From positions 1 through 64,000 of the forward strand of contig NZ_JAMBNX010000008.1 of NCBI RefSeq assembly GCF_023715325.1: DNA of 64,000 nucleotides, written 5' to 3'. This document shows, one piece after another, positions 35,776 to 45,766 of the stretch. Every line of letters begins with the position of its first letter. Position 1 is the first letter of the stretch. The position numbers were made by a program, and so were the translations under genes. The notes under the pieces are model-generated. The model searched no databases, had not been told where the DNA came from, and saw nothing but the letters and a program-made list of their open reading frames with translations. The DNA is from Agromyces mediolanus. Lineage in GTDB: Bacteria; Actinomycetota; Actinomycetes; Actinomycetales; Microbacteriaceae.

Positions 35776-38700
35776 TCAGCTCAGGCAGTTCGGCCCGAGC
35801 AGGCTCTTCAGCTCGCCGTAGAAGTCGGCCGTCACCCGGACCGGGTGCGGCACCTCGAAGACGCGCGCCGTGCCGCCCTTCACGAGCCGGAGCCGCACCT
35901 CGGTGTCGCCTCGGTGCCGCGCGAGCACCTCGCCGAGCGCCGTGATCGTGTCGGTCGTGGCGCGCACGTCCTGCACGGAGATCATCACGGGCCCGCTCTC
36001 ATCGCCCTGACCGAGATCGGGGGTGAAGACGCTGAAGGCGTGCAGGTTCATGCCGTCGTCGCGCATGCTCACCCGGCCGCGGACGACCGCGATCGAGTCG
36101 GCCTGCAGTCCGGGCGCGAACTCCTGGTAGGCCTTGCCCATGAACATCACGGTGATCTCGCCGGAGAAGTCCTCGACCTGGATCATGCCGTACTGATTGC
36201 CGGAGGACTTCGCGATGCGGTGCTGCACGCTCGTCACGAGTCCCGCGACCACCACCGTGTCGCCGTCCTGCGTGTGCTCCGAGCTGACGAGGTCGGCGAT
36301 CGTCGTCGAGGCGTGCTTCGCGAGCGGCACCTCGAGGCCGGCCAGCGGGTGGTCGGAGACGTAGAGCCCGAGCATCTCGCGCTCGAACGCGAGTTTCGTG
36401 CTCTTCGGCCACTCGGGCCGCGGCGGCACCTGCGAGGCGACCTCGGAGCGCTCGCCCTCGTCGAAGAGGTCGTCGAAGTTGAACCCGGCTTGCCCGGTCG
36501 CCTCGACGCGCTTCGTCGCGACCGCGCCGTCGACCGCCGATTCGTGCGTCTCGACGAGCGCGCGCCGTGTGTCGCCGAGCGAGTCGAAGGCACCCGCCTT
36601 GATCAGGGATTCGACGGTGCGCTTGTTCGCGACCTGGAGCGGCGACTTCTTCAGGAAGTCATGGAACGACTCGAACCGCCCCTTCTCGTCGCGCGCTGCG
36701 CGGATCGCGTCGACGACGTTGAACCCGACGTTCCGCACCGCGCCGAGACCGAAGCGGATGTCGTCGCCGACCGCGGCGAAGAAGCCGATGGATTCGTTGA
36801 CATCGGGCGGCAGGACCTTGATGCCCATGCGTCGGCACTCGTTGAGATAGAGCGCGAGCTTGTCACGGGCGTCGCCGACGCTCGTGAGGAGGGCGGCCAT
36901 GTACTCCGCCGGATAGTGGGCCTTGAGGTAGGCGGTCCAGTAGCTCAGCACGCCGTAGGCGGCCGAGTGCGCCTTGTTGAACGCGTAGTCGGAGAACGGG
37001 AGCAGGATGTCCCACAGCGTCTTGATCGCGGCCTCCGAGTAGCCGTTGTCGATCATGCCCTGGGAGAAGCCCGCGTACTGCTTGTCGAGCTCGGACTTCT
37101 TCTTCTTGCCCATCGCACGCCGAAGGATGTCGGCCTGGCCGAGGGAGAAGCCGGCCACCCGCTGCGCGATCGCCATCACCTGCTCCTGGTAGATGATGAG
37201 GCCGTAGCTCGTGTCGAGGATGTCTTTCAGGGGCTCGGCGAGCTCGGGGTGGATCGGGGTGATCTCCTGCAGCCCGTTCTTCCGGAGCGCGTAGTTGGTG
37301 TGCGAGTTCGCGCCCATGGGGCCGGGGCGGTAGAGCGCGATGACCGCGGAGATGTCCTCGAAGTTGTCGGGCTTCATGAGTCGCAGCAGCGACCGCATCG
37401 GGCCGCCGTCGAGCTGGAACACCCCGAGCGTGTCGCCGCGGGACAGGAGGTCGTACGCCGGCTGGTCGTCGAGGGCGAGGTCTTCGAGCACGGGGCGGAA
37501 GCCGCGGTTCGCCTCGATGTTGTCGAGGGCGTCGTCGATGATCGTGAGGTTTCGCAGACCCAGGAAGTCCATCTTGATGAGCCCGAGGGACTCGCACGCC
37601 GGGTAGTCGAACTGCGTGACGATCTGGCCGTCCTGCTCGCGCTTCATGATCGGGATGATGTCGATGAGCGGGTCGCTCGACATGATCACGCCGGCCGCGT
37701 GCACCCCCCACTGGCGCTTCAGATTCTCGAGCCCGAGCGCGGTGTCGAAGACGGTGCGCGCCTCGGGGTCGGTCTCGATGATCGCCCGGATGTCTCCCGC
37801 CTCCTTGTAGCGCGGGTGGTCCTTGTCGACGATGCCCGAGAGCGGGATGTCCTTGCCCATGACGGCCGGCGGCATCGCCTTCGTGAGCTTCTCGCCCATG
37901 GAGAAGGGGAAGCCGAGCACGCGGCCCGAGTCCTTCAGCGCCTGCTTGGCCTTGATGGTGCCGTAGGTGACGATCTGCGCGACGCGCTCCTCGCCGTACT
38001 TCTCAGTGACGTACTTGATGACCTCACCGCGCCGACGCTCGTCGAAGTCGACGTCGAAGTCGGGCATCGAGACGCGGTCGGGGTTCAGGAAGCGCTCGAA
38101 GATGAGCCCGTGCTGCAGCGGGTCGAGGTCGGTGATCTTCATCGCGTACGCCGCCATGGAGCCGGCGCCCGAGCCACGGCCGGGGCCCACGCGGATGCCG
38201 TTCTCCTTCGACCAGTTGATGAAGTCGGCGACGACGAGGAAGTAGCCGGGGAAGCCCATCTGGCTGATGACGCCGACCTCGTAGTCGGCCTGCTTGCGCA
38301 CCTCGGCCGGGATGCCGTTCGGGTAGCGCTGGTGCAGCCCCTTCTCGACCTCCTTCACGAACCAGCTCTCCTCGTTCTCGCCCTGCGGCACGGGGAAGCG
38401 CGGCATGTAGTTCGCGCTGGTGTTGAACTGGACGTCGCAGCGTTCGGCGATCGCGAGCGTGTTGTCGCAGGCCTCGGGGTGGTCTCGGAAGAGGTGGCGC
38501 ATCTCGGCCGCGGTCTTCAGATAGAACTCGTCGGCGTCGAACTTGAACCGATTCGGGTCGTCGAGCGTCGAGCCCGACTGCACGCAGAGGAGCGCGGCGT
38601 GGCTCTTCGCGTCGTGCGCATGGGTGTAGTGCAGGTCGTTCGTGGCGACGAGCGGCAGCCCCAGGTCTTTCGCGAGGCGCAGCAGATCGTCCATGATGCG

Positions 38701-39294
38701 CTTCTCGATGCCGAGGCCGTGGTCCATGATCTCGCAGAAGAAGTTCTCGCTGCCGAAGATGTCACGGAACTCCGCGGCCGCCTCCACCGCCTCGTCGTAC
38801 TGGCCGAGGCGGAGGCGCGTCTGCACCTCGCCCGACGGGCACCCCGTGGTGGCGATGAGCCCCTTGGAGTAGGTCTGCAGGAGCTCGCGGTCCATGCGCG
38901 GCTTGAAGTAGTAGCCCTCGATCGAGGCGAGGCTCGAGAGCCGGAACAGGTTGTGCATGCCCTCGGTGGTCTCGGAGAGCAGCGTCATGTGCGTGTACGC
39001 GCCGGAGCCGGACACGTCGTCGCCGCCGCCGTCGCCCCAGCGCACCCGCGTCTTGTCTCGACGGTCGGTGCGCGGGGTGAGGTAGGCCTCGGTGCCGATG
39101 ATCGGTTTGATGCCGGCGTCGGTCGCCTGCTTCCAGAAGTCGTAGGCGCCGAACACGTTGCCGTGGTCGGTGACCGCGACGGCGGGCATCTCGTGCCCCT
39201 GGGCGGCCTTGATGAGCTCCCCGACTCGCGCGGCGCCGTCGAGCATCGAGTACTCGGAGTGGACATGCAGATGAACGAAGGAATCGGCGGCCAC
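35776..39294 (-). CDS. dnaE: DNA polymerase III alpha subunit
   Basis: About 1172 aa; replicative polymerase. I prefer the GTG at 39294, which has AGGAG four bases upstream; the ATG at 39306 is four codons longer. The N-terminal PHP domain begins FVHLHVHSEYSMLDGA. The polymerase core contains the catalytic aspartates in PDFDVDFDERRR. A helix-hairpin-helix region and an OB fold (TVVVAGLVTSVQHRIAKSSG) follow, and the C-terminal tau-binding part is present. Length fits DnaE1. A TAGACT hexamer about 50 bases upstream (39343-39348) is a plausible -10. Confidence 0.96.
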   Translation of the reverse strand: MAADSFVHLHVHSEYSMLDGAARVGELIKAAQGHEMPAVAVTDHGNVFGAYDFWKQATDAGIKPIIGTEAYLTPRTDRRDKTRVRWGDGGGDDVSGSGAYTHMTLLSETTEGMHNLFRLSSLASIEGYYFKPRMDRELLQTYSKGLIATTGCPSGEVQTRLRLGQYDEAVEAAAEFRDIFGSENFFCEIMDHGLGIEKRIMDDLLRLAKDLGLPLVATNDLHYTHAHDAKSHAALLCVQSGSTLDDPNRFKFDADEFYLKTAAEMRHLFRDHPEACDNTLAIAERCDVQFNTSANYMPRFPVPQGENEESWFVKEVEKGLHQRYPNGIPAEVRKQADYEVGVISQMGFPGYFLVVADFINWSKENGIRVGPGRGSGAGSMAAYAMKITDLDPLQHGLIFERFLNPDRVSMPDFDVDFDERRRGEVIKYVTEKYGEERVAQIVTYGTIKAKQALKDSGRVLGFPFSMGEKLTKAMPPAVMGKDIPLSGIVDKDHPRYKEAGDIRAIIETDPEARTVFDTALGLENLKRQWGVHAAGVIMSSDPLIDIIPIMKREQDGQIVTQFDYPACESLGLIKMDFLGLRNLTIIDDALDNIEANRGFRPVLEDLALDDQPAYDLLSRGDTLGVFQLDGGPMRSLLRLMKPDNFEDISAVIALYRPGPMGANSHTNYALRKNGLQEITPIHPELAEPLKDILDTSYGLIIYQEQVMAIAQRVAGFSLGQADILRRAMGKKKKSELDKQYAGFSQGMIDNGYSEAAIKTLWDILLPFSDYAFNKAHSAAYGVLSYWTAYLKAHYPAEYMAALLTSVGDARDKLALYLNECRRMGIKVLPPDVNESIGFFAAVGDDIRFGLGAVRNVGFNVVDAIRAARDEKGRFESFHDFLKKSPLQVANKRTVESLIKAGAFDSLGDTRRALVETHESAVDGAVATKRVEATGQAGFNFDDLFDEGERSEVASQVPPRPEWPKSTKLAFEREMLGLYVSDHPLAGLEVPLAKHASTTIADLVSSEHTQDGDTVVVAGLVTSVQHRIAKSSGNQYGMIQVEDFSGEITVMFMGKAYQEFAPGLQADSIAVVRGRVSMRDDGMNLHAFSVFTPDLGQGDESGPVMISVQDVRATTDTITALGEVLARHRGDTEVRLRLVKGGTARVFEVPHPVRVTADFYGELKSLLGPNCLS

Positions 39295-39342
39295 GTGGCT
39301 CCTCATCGGGTGGTGCTGCGGGTGGTTCTGGGGTGTGCTGAG

Positions 39343-39348
39343 AGTCTA
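39343..39348 (-). promoter_or_regulatory. candidate -10 of dnaE
   Basis: TAGACT on the minus strand; transcription would begin near 39336, giving a leader of about 40 bases with an AGGAG ribosome site before the GTG. Confidence 0.3.
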
Positions 39349-39406
39349 CGGCGGGCCACCCACATGCCGACCGCCGACCCACCACCGAGGACGCGCTGAG
39401 TGCGGG

Positions 39407-40327
39407 TCAGTCGGCGCGCAGCACGTCGAGCGCGTGCGCGAGATCTGCGGGATACTCCGACACGTACGTCGCCCACTCCCCCGCGCCCGGGTGCACGAAC
39501 GCGAGCTGCTTCGCGTGCAGCCACTGCCGTTCGAGCCCGAGCCGTGCCGAGATCGTCGGATCGGCGCCGTACATCGCATCGCCGACGCAGGGATGCCGCT
39601 GCGCCGCCATGTGCACGCGGATCTGATGCGTCCGTCCCGTCTCGAGCTGCACCTCGAGCAGCGAGGCGGAGGGGAACGCCTCGAGCGTCTCGTAGTGGGT
39701 CACCGCGTGCTTGCCGTCGGCGACGACCGCGAACTTCCACTCGGAGCGCGGATGGCGGCCGACGGGCGCGTCGATCGTGCCGGCGAAGGGATCGGGATGG
39801 CCCTGCACGACCGTGTGGTAGATCTTCTCCACCTCGCGGTCGTGGAACGCGCGCTTCAGCGCCGTGTACGCCCGCTCGGACTTGGCCACCACCATGAGCC
39901 CGCTCGTGCCGGCGTCGAGGCGGTGCACCACGCCCTGCCGCTCGGGGGCGCCCGAGGTCGAGATGCGGAAGCCGGCCGCGGCGAGGGCGCCGACGACGGT
40001 CGGGCCGTTCCAGCCGAGCGAGGGGTGCGCCGCGACCCCGGCCGGCTTGTCGACGACGACGAGGTCGTCGTCGTCGTGCACGATGCCGAGGTCCGGGACC
40101 GCGATCGGCTCGACCTCGAGCGTGCGCGGGGGCTCCCAGCTCACCTCGAGCCAGGCCCCGGCGCGCAGCCGGTCCGATTTGCCGGCCACCGAGCCGTCGA
40201 CGAGCACCCCGCCGGCCGACGCCACATCGGCCGCCTGCGTTCGGGAGAAGCCGAGCAGCTTCGCGAGCCCCTGATCGACGCGCGCACCCTCGAGCCCGTC
40301 CGGGACGGGCAACGAGCGGTGCTCCAT
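39407..40327 (-). CDS. rluD: RluD-type rRNA pseudouridine synthase
   Basis: 306 aa from the ATG at 40327, whose A is the last base of the lspA stop (TGATG). An N-terminal S4 RNA-binding domain ([25 protein letters not shown] region) precedes the catalytic RsuA/RluA domain with [10 protein letters not shown], whose Asp (~136) is the nucleophile. It modifies large-subunit rRNA uridines; the exact positions are not readable. lspA-rluD pairing is common in bacteria. Confidence 0.92.
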   Translation of the reverse strand: MEHRSLPVPDGLEGARVDQGLAKLLGFSRTQAADVASAGGVLVDGSVAGKSDRLRAGAWLEVSWEPPRTLEVEPIAVPDLGIVHDDDDLVVVDKPAGVAAHPSLGWNGPTVVGALAAAGFRISTSGAPERQGVVHRLDAGTSGLMVVAKSERAYTALKRAFHDREVEKIYHTVVQGHPDPFAGTIDAPVGRHPRSEWKFAVVADGKHAVTHYETLEAFPSASLLEVQLETGRTHQIRVHMAAQRHPCVGDAMYGADPTISARLGLERQWLHAKQLAFVHPGAGEWATYVSEYPADLAHALDVLRAD

Positions 40328-40992
40328 CAGGACTCGCTCGGCCGCGGTGCGGGCACGCTGGTTCGGGGCCCCGGGTCGGCCTCGCCTGCGGCGTCCGGGT
40401 CGGCCGACGCCTGCGGCTCGGCCGCCTGCGCCTCGGCCGCGGAGGCCTCGGCCGTCGGCACGCCCTTGCTCTGCCGCTCCTCGCGGGAGCCGTCGAGCCC
40501 GATGCCGCGGATCGTCAGGATCATGAACAGCGCCATGCTCGACACGATCGAGATGTCGGCGATGTTGTAGATCGCCGGCAGCATCCAGGGCGTCGAGATG
40601 AAGTCCACGACGTGCCCGAGCCCGAAGCTCGGCTCCCGGAAGAGCCGGTCGGTCAGGTTGCCGAGCACCCCGCCGAGCAGGAGTCCGAAGACCATCGCCC
40701 ACGCGACCGACTTGATGCGCCGGGAGAACCAGATGATGAAGGTGATGACGCCGGCCGCGAGGATCGTGAAGATCCAGGTCATCCCGCTCGCGAGCGAGAA
40801 CGCCGCACCCGGGTTCCGCACGAACTGGAACTCGAGCACCTGCCCGAGCACCTGGACCGTCTCGCCCTCGGTGAGGTTCGAGACGACCAGGTACTTGGTC
40901 AGCTGATCGAGGCCGTACGCCACCACGGCGGCGCCGGCGAGGACCAGAAGTGCGGTAGCGGTGCCGACCTTGGCGCTGCGCTCAGGCGCCAA
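40327..40992 (-). CDS. lspA: lipoprotein signal peptidase
   Basis: 221 aa. Four membrane helices; catalytic aspartates are in GNLTDRL and YNIADIS. It removes signal peptides from prolipoproteins, such as the two binding lipoproteins in this window. The start appears to be TTG at 40992, overlapping the end of divIVA by 11 bases, since no ATG or GTG is suitably placed. The C-terminal ~50 residues are Ala/Glu/Pro-rich and longer than in most LspA proteins. Confidence 0.9.
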   Translation of the reverse strand: MAPERSAKVGTATALLVLAGAAVVAYGLDQLTKYLVVSNLTEGETVQVLGQVLEFQFVRNPGAAFSLASGMTWIFTILAAGVITFIIWFSRRIKSVAWAMVFGLLLGGVLGNLTDRLFREPSFGLGHVVDFISTPWMLPAIYNIADISIVSSMALFMILTIRGIGLDGSREERQSKGVPTAEASAAEAQAAEPQASADPDAAGEADPGPRTSVPAPRPSES

Positions 40993-41668
40993 AGCCCTGG
41001 AAGGTGGGCGCCTGCTGCTCGCCCTGCGCCGAGGCGCTCACGGGGGCCGAGAAGCCCTGGTTGCCCGACACCTGCACCGGCGCGGCGGTGTCGAGGTCGC
41101 GCAGCTGACCCTCGATGTAGCTCTTCAGCTTCTGACGGTACTCGCGCTCGAAGACGCGCAGCTCGTCGACCCGCTTCTCGAGCGCCACGCGCTCCTGGTC
41201 GAGGATGCCGATCTGCTGGCGCTGCTTCGCCTCGGCCTCGGCGACGAGGCGGGCCGCGGTCGCGTGCCCCTCGGCGATCAGCGCGTCGCGCTTCTCGACG
41301 CCCTCGCGCACGTGCTCCTCGTGGAGACGGCGGGCCAGCTGCAGGAGGTTGGTCGTCGAGGTCTGCTCGTCGAGCTCCGACTGCGGAGTCGGCTGCTGCG
41401 TCGGGACCGCGACGGTGGCCGGCTGGGAAGCGGGCTCGGTGAAGGCGGCGGGCGCCGTGGCCGCGGACGCCTGCGCGGCCGGCTGGTCGGCGGAGCGGGC
41501 CTCGGCGGCGGCGAGGCGCTGACGCAGCTCCTCGTTCTCCTGGTTCAGTCGACGCAGCTCCACGACGACCTCGTCGAGGAAATCGTCGACCTCGTCCTGG
41601 TCGTAGCCCTCACGGAACTTCGTCGCCTGGAAGCGCTTGTTGACCACATCTTCCGGAGTTAGCGCCAT
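40982..41668 (-). CDS. divIVA: DivIVA/Wag31 polar growth and division-site protein
   Basis: 228 aa. The N-terminal lipid-binding DivIVA domain is MALTPEDVVNKRFQATKFREGYDQDEVDDFLDEVV; a coiled coil follows, interrupted by an Ala/Pro/Gln-rich linker (~65-120), then a second coiled coil. Wag31/DivIVA marks poles and septa and organises cell-wall synthesis in actinobacteria. It stands at the end of the dcw cluster, after yggT. Confidence 0.95.
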   Translation of the reverse strand: MALTPEDVVNKRFQATKFREGYDQDEVDDFLDEVVVELRRLNQENEELRQRLAAAEARSADQPAAQASAATAPAAFTEPASQPATVAVPTQQPTPQSELDEQTSTTNLLQLARRLHEEHVREGVEKRDALIAEGHATAARLVAEAEAKQRQQIGILDQERVALEKRVDELRVFEREYRQKLKSYIEGQLRDLDTAAPVQVSGNQGFSAPVSASAQGEQQAPTFQGFGA

Positions 41669-41792
41669 GGCTGCTCACCCTCAAATCTGTCGAAACTATC
41701 GAACTGTCGGATCACGTTCAGGTTACGGTACCACCCGTGTTCGGGAGACCGCAGGGCCGATCGTCTCGGCCCGCAATGCTCGCAGGATATCG

Positions 41793-42110
41793 TCAGCCAG
41801 CGAGCGCGGTGGCCTGCGAGAGCCAGGACACCACGGTCATCGCCACGATGACGACGAGCATGGCGAGGCTCCACGCGAGGTCGAGCGCCACGGGGCCGAG
41901 GCGCAGCGGCGGCACCAGCCGCCGGAAGAACTTGATGAGTGGATCGGTGACCGTGTACACGAGCTCGACCACCACGAGCCAGCCGCCTCGCGGCCGCCAG
42001 CTGCGGTTGAAGGTGCGCACGAGGTCGAGGACGAACCGCCCCCACATCACGAAGAAATAGATGAGCAGCAGCGTCGAGAGGATGCTCCAGACGACGGAGA
42101 GGGCGCCCAC
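41793..42110 (-). CDS. YggT-family membrane protein
   Basis: 105 aa, GTG start, with two to three hydrophobic helices. The family signature is VVELVYTVTDPLIKFFRRLVPPLRLG. YggT proteins are found between sepF and divIVA across Gram-positive bacteria and are thought to aid division or ion balance; the mechanism is not established. It follows sepF by six bases. Confidence 0.9.
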   Translation of the reverse strand: MGALSVVWSILSTLLLIYFFVMWGRFVLDLVRTFNRSWRPRGGWLVVVELVYTVTDPLIKFFRRLVPPLRLGPVALDLAWSLAMLVVIVAMTVVSWLSQATALAG

Positions 42111-42116
42111 CGCCGG

Positions 42117-42605
42117 CTACGCGCGGGTGAAGAACGACGCTTCCACGTCGTCGTCGACCTCGCCGCTCTCTCCGGAGATCACGACGTGCGCCGGCGAGAG
42201 CAGGAACACCTTGCTCGTGACGCGCTCGATCTTGCCGGACAACCCCTGCGAGAGCCCGCTCGCGAAGTCGATGAGACGACGCGCGTCGTTGTCGGACATC
42301 TGCGAGAGGTTGATGATGACCGGCACGCCCTCGCGGAACGACTCGGCGATCACCTGGGCGTCGCGGTACTGGCGCGGGTGCACCGTCAGAATCTCGTTCA
42401 TCTCCACCTGGGGGGCGACCGGCTGGACGTGCTGCTTGCGCAGCGGCGTCACCGGCGCCTGCTTGGGGGCGGCAGCCGCGACTGGCGCGGCCTGGGCGGG
42501 TGCAGCCTGTGCCGGCACGGCGGCCTGCTGCTGGGGAGCCTCGGTCTCGAGCTCCTCGTCGGCGAGGCCGAGGTAGACCATGGTCTTCTTGAGCGGGTTC
42601 GACAT
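42117..42605 (-). CDS. sepF: cell division protein SepF
   Basis: 162 aa. It has an N-terminal membrane-targeting helix ([12 protein letters not shown]), an Ala/Gln/Pro linker (~22-60) and the SepF core ([37 protein letters not shown]). SepF ties FtsZ filaments to the membrane and is essential in actinobacteria, which lack FtsA. A GGAGGGCAGCG ribosome site supports the ATG. Confidence 0.95.
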   Translation of the reverse strand: MSNPLKKTMVYLGLADEELETEAPQQQAAVPAQAAPAQAAPVAAAAPKQAPVTPLRKQHVQPVAPQVEMNEILTVHPRQYRDAQVIAESFREGVPVIINLSQMSDNDARRLIDFASGLSQGLSGKIERVTSKVFLLSPAHVVISGESGEVDDDVEASFFTRA

Positions 42606-42638
42606 CGCTGCCCTCCGGTGTTCTTCGTCTCTTCGAGG

Positions 42639-43310
42639 TTAACCGCGGTCCGGGCGATTCCCCGTGATTGCGGTGCCGATCCTCAGGTGTGTCGCACCCT
42701 CGGCGATCGCATCGGCGTAGTCGTGCGACATCCCCATCGACAGCGCGCCCGCCTCGGGGGCGAGCCGCTGCACGCGCTCGGAGAGCTCGCGCACCCGGGC
42801 GAACGCCGGTCGCGCCGGCTCGTCGAGCGGGGCGACCGCCATGAGTCCGAGCAGCCGCAGTCCGGGCGCCTCGAGCACCTGCTCGACCAGCGGTTCGAGC
42901 TCGCTCGGCGCGACACCGCCACGACCGGGATCGTCGGTGAGGTTCAACTGCACGAAGCAGTCGACGCTCGTTTCGTCGGATCGAAGCGCGTCGACGAGGG
43001 CGACCCGGTCGATGGAGTGGATGACCGAGGCGTACGACCTGACCTGCCTGGCCTTCTTGCTCTGCAACTGTCCGACGAAGTGCCAGCGGAGATCGAGCTC
43101 GGCGAGCTCCGCCGCCTTCGCCTGCGCCTCCTGGTGACGGTTCTCCCCCACGTCGCGGACGCCGAGCTCGGAGAGCTCGCGCACGAGCGCCGCCGGGTGG
43201 AACTTGGTCACGACGATCGTCGTCAGCTCGTCCGGGGAGCGACCGGCCGCGGTCGCGGCATCCGCGATGCCGGCGCGGACCGCGGCCAGCCGGTCGGCGA
43301 GGGAGCTCAC
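42639..43310 (-). CDS. YggS/PLPBP-type pyridoxal phosphate homeostasis protein
   Basis: 223 aa, GTG start overlapping the ftsZ stop by four bases. It is a single-domain alanine-racemase-fold protein: [17 protein letters not shown] carries the PLP lysine, and [27 protein letters not shown] and [28 protein letters not shown] are family blocks. It buffers free PLP. The gene is a constant companion of ftsZ-sepF. Confidence 0.94.
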   Translation of the reverse strand: MSSLADRLAAVRAGIADAATAAGRSPDELTTIVVTKFHPAALVRELSELGVRDVGENRHQEAQAKAAELAELDLRWHFVGQLQSKKARQVRSYASVIHSIDRVALVDALRSDETSVDCFVQLNLTDDPGRGGVAPSELEPLVEQVLEAPGLRLLGLMAVAPLDEPARPAFARVRELSERVQRLAPEAGALSMGMSHDYADAIAEGATHLRIGTAITGNRPDRG

Positions 43311-44512
43311 TTCAGGAAGTCGGGGATGTCGAGATCGTCGCCGTCGTCGTCGAAGGCCGGGTCCGAGACGATCTGGTCGGCGGTGCTCGCGGTCGTTTCG
43401 GCCGAGCCCCAGCTCGCCGTTTCGACGAGCTCGTCGATGTCGATCTCGGCGATCGGGTCGCCGGGCTCACCTGAGCCCAGCACGCCGGCCGCACCGACGG
43501 CGGCGCCGACGGCGGCGGGCATGGCCGCCTGCTGGCGCGCCTCGACCACCTGCTTCGGCTGCGGCTCACCGCCGTCGAAGCCCGCCGCGATCACCGTCAC
43601 GCGCACCTCGTCGCCGAGGGTGTCGTCGATGACGGCGCCGAAGATGATGTTCGCCTCGGGGTGGACCGCCTCCTGCACGAGCCGCGCGGCATCGTTGATC
43701 TCGAAGATGCCGAGGTTCGACCCACCCTGGATCGAGAGCAGGACGCCGTGCGCGCCGTCGATGGAGGCCTCGAGCAGCGGGCTCGCGACGGCCAACTCCG
43801 CGGCTTTGATCGCCCGGTCCGCCCCTCTCGAGGAGCCGATGCCCATGAGCGCCGACCCGGCGCCCTGCATGACGCTCTTGACGTCGGCGAAGTCGAGGTT
43901 GATGAGGCCGGGGGTCGTGATGAGGTCGGTGATGCCCTGGACACCGGCGAGGAGCACCTGGTCGGCCGTGGAGAACGCCTCGAGCATCGAGATGCCGCGA
44001 TCGCTGATCTCGAGCAGGCGGTCGTTCGGCACCACGATGAGGGTGTCGACCTCTTCCTTCAGGCGCGCGACGCCCTGCTCGGCCTGGGTCTGCCGACGCT
44101 TGCCCTCGAAGCTGAACGGCTTCGTGACGACACCGATCGTGAGCGCGCCGATCGACTTCGCGATGCGCGCGACGACGGGAGCGCCACCGGTGCCGGTGCC
44201 GCCGCCCTCGCCCGCGGTGACGAAGACCATGTCGGCGCCGGCGAGCGCCTCCTCGATCTCCTCGGCGTGGTCCTCGGCCGCGCGACGGCCCACCTCGGGG
44301 TCGGCGCCGGCGCCGAGTCCGCGGGTGAGGTCGCGACCGACGTCGAGCTTGACATCGGCGTCACTCAGCAGCAGCGCCTGGGCATCGGTGTTGATGGCGA
44401 TGAACTCGACGCCGCGCAGGCCCAGCTCGATCATGCGGTTGACGGCGTTGACGCCGCCGCCGCCGATGCCGACGACCTTGATGACGGCGAGGTAGTTCTG
44501 GTTTGTCGACAT
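43307..44512 (-). CDS. ftsZ: cell division GTPase FtsZ
   Basis: 401 aa from the ATG at 44512 ([20 protein letters not shown]); in-frame sequence further upstream is unrelated. The tubulin signature [13 protein letters not shown] (~100-112) binds GTP; NTDAQAL and the T7 loop region ([10 protein letters not shown]) are intact. The variable linker is followed by the C-terminal peptide DLDIPDFLK that binds SepF and FtsW. It polymerises into the division ring. It has its own upstream control region of 182 bases. Confidence 0.98.
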   Translation of the reverse strand: MSTNQNYLAVIKVVGIGGGGVNAVNRMIELGLRGVEFIAINTDAQALLLSDADVKLDVGRDLTRGLGAGADPEVGRRAAEDHAEEIEEALAGADMVFVTAGEGGGTGTGGAPVVARIAKSIGALTIGVVTKPFSFEGKRRQTQAEQGVARLKEEVDTLIVVPNDRLLEISDRGISMLEAFSTADQVLLAGVQGITDLITTPGLINLDFADVKSVMQGAGSALMGIGSSRGADRAIKAAELAVASPLLEASIDGAHGVLLSIQGGSNLGIFEINDAARLVQEAVHPEANIIFGAVIDDTLGDEVRVTVIAAGFDGGEPQPKQVVEARQQAAMPAAVGAAVGAAGVLGSGEPGDPIAEIDIDELVETASWGSAETTASTADQIVSDPAFDDDGDDLDIPDFLK

Positions 44513-44694
44513 GTTCGGCCTTCCCTGGGAACCTTGAACCTCTAGTCGAAGGTTAAAGTTTTGCTGAGTATGCAATTCCTGAGAACGACGGTAGGTCCCC
44601 GGCCCCGCCTGCGCGACGATGACACTCCGCGTGTCGCGAACGGATGCCCGGATTGCTGCGCTCGGAGCACGAAACGGCGCCGCCGGGGGTCCCG
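44513..44694. promoter_or_regulatory. ftsQ-ftsZ intergenic control region
   Basis: 182 bases without a gene, the only sizeable gap inside the murC-sepF stretch. The half near ftsZ is A/T-rich for this genome. It holds the inverted repeat AACCTT (44530-44535) / AAGGTT (44549-44554), plus an internal AACCT (44537-44541) facing the same right arm. An internal ftsZ promoter here is expected, as in other actinobacteria; no single -35/-10 pair is convincing. Confidence 0.45.
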
Positions 44695-45753
44695 TCAATC
44701 GGTGACGGGGCTCGTCGGAGCGGAGACGTCGTACTGGCCCACCGTGTCCGGCGGTGCGTTCTTCATCAGGCCCGCGAGCACCACCGCCTTCAGCGCGGAG
44801 TCGTCGGCGCTCCCCCAGACGACCGCCGCGCCACTCGCGAGCTCGAGACGCACGTCGTCGGCCGTCTCGGCCGTCACGCGGACGAGCTGGCCCCGGATGT
44901 CGTCGGGCAGCGCGCGGACCACCCCCGCCGCCGCTCGGAACCCCGCCCCGTTCGTGGCCCCGGCCTCGATCATGGGCTGCCCGTCCGGGCGCTCCGCAGG
45001 CCGATCGATCACGACACCGGCCGCATCGACGAGCTCGAGCCCCTCGGCGCCCTGCACGACGCCCACCGGGGTGCGTTCCGTGATCCGGACGATCAGCGTG
45101 CCCGGCGGCACCAGCTCGGTCGAGTAGGTCTCGATGAGCGGGAAGGCGCGAAGCGCGGTGTTCACCTCGCTCGAGCCGATGAGCGGCAACGGCGTGCCGA
45201 GCTCCCCGTCGAACGCCGCCCGGATCTCGTCCGGCGGGATGCGCGAAGCACCCTCCACCCGGACCTCGCGCAGCGCCATGGCCGGCGAGTAGGCGACGGC
45301 CAGCACACCGCCGACGAACACGACCGCCGCGCCGAGCCCGATCAGCCACGCCCGTCGCCGCCGCCGGGTGTGCGCCGTGAACCGCCGCACCTCGCGACGC
45401 TCGTAGCGGCGCCTGGCCCGCTCCGCCGAAGCGAGCGCCTTGCGCGCCGCGCGCGCCGCAGCATCCGACGACCCCGCGCCGACACGGCCCGGAGTCACGG
45501 CCGAGACCGGCGCCTCGCCCTCCGCCGGCAACCCGGGTCCCGCAACGAGCGGCCCGGTGCCGAGCGGGACCGTCGCATTCGGGTCGCCGACGACCGGCAC
45601 CGGGTCGGTGACGGCCTCCGGCTCGACCCGCTCCGCGACACCGCCGCGGCGGAGCGGCACCGTCGCAGCAGGCTCTTCCGACCCGCTCGAGGGCGGGCGT
45701 TCACGACCCGACCGCGCAGCACGCGGCCCGTCGAAGCCCTGCGGCCGCTTCAC
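44695..45753 (-). CDS. ftsQ: cell division protein FtsQ
   Basis: About 352 aa from the GTG at 45753; an in-frame start at 45825 would lie inside murC. A long cytoplasmic Pro/Ala/Arg-rich part (~125 residues) precedes one membrane helix ([21 protein letters not shown]). A POTRA domain ([17 protein letters not shown]) and the FtsQ beta domain follow outside. It links FtsZ-side and wall-synthesis divisome parts. The cytoplasmic extension is typical in kind, though not in sequence, for actinobacteria. Start is uncertain because no strong ribosome site is seen. Confidence 0.88.
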   Translation of the reverse strand: MKRPQGFDGPRAARSGRERPPSSGSEEPAATVPLRRGGVAERVEPEAVTDPVPVVGDPNATVPLGTGPLVAGPGLPAEGEAPVSAVTPGRVGAGSSDAAARAARKALASAERARRRYERREVRRFTAHTRRRRRAWLIGLGAAVVFVGGVLAVAYSPAMALREVRVEGASRIPPDEIRAAFDGELGTPLPLIGSSEVNTALRAFPLIETYSTELVPPGTLIVRITERTPVGVVQGAEGLELVDAAGVVIDRPAERPDGQPMIEAGATNGAGFRAAAGVVRALPDDIRGQLVRVTAETADDVRLELASGAAVVWGSADDSALKAVVLAGLMKNAPPDTVGQYDVSAPTSPVTD

Positions 45754-45766
45754 GGGCGCCCCGAGC

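Noticed and set aside
35413-39399. A very long open frame on the plus strand opposite dnaE (over 1300 codons)
   Set aside because: It is antisense to the clear dnaE reading frame and its translation is Arg/Glu/Asp/His-rich with no domains, as expected from the complementary strand of high-GC coding DNA.
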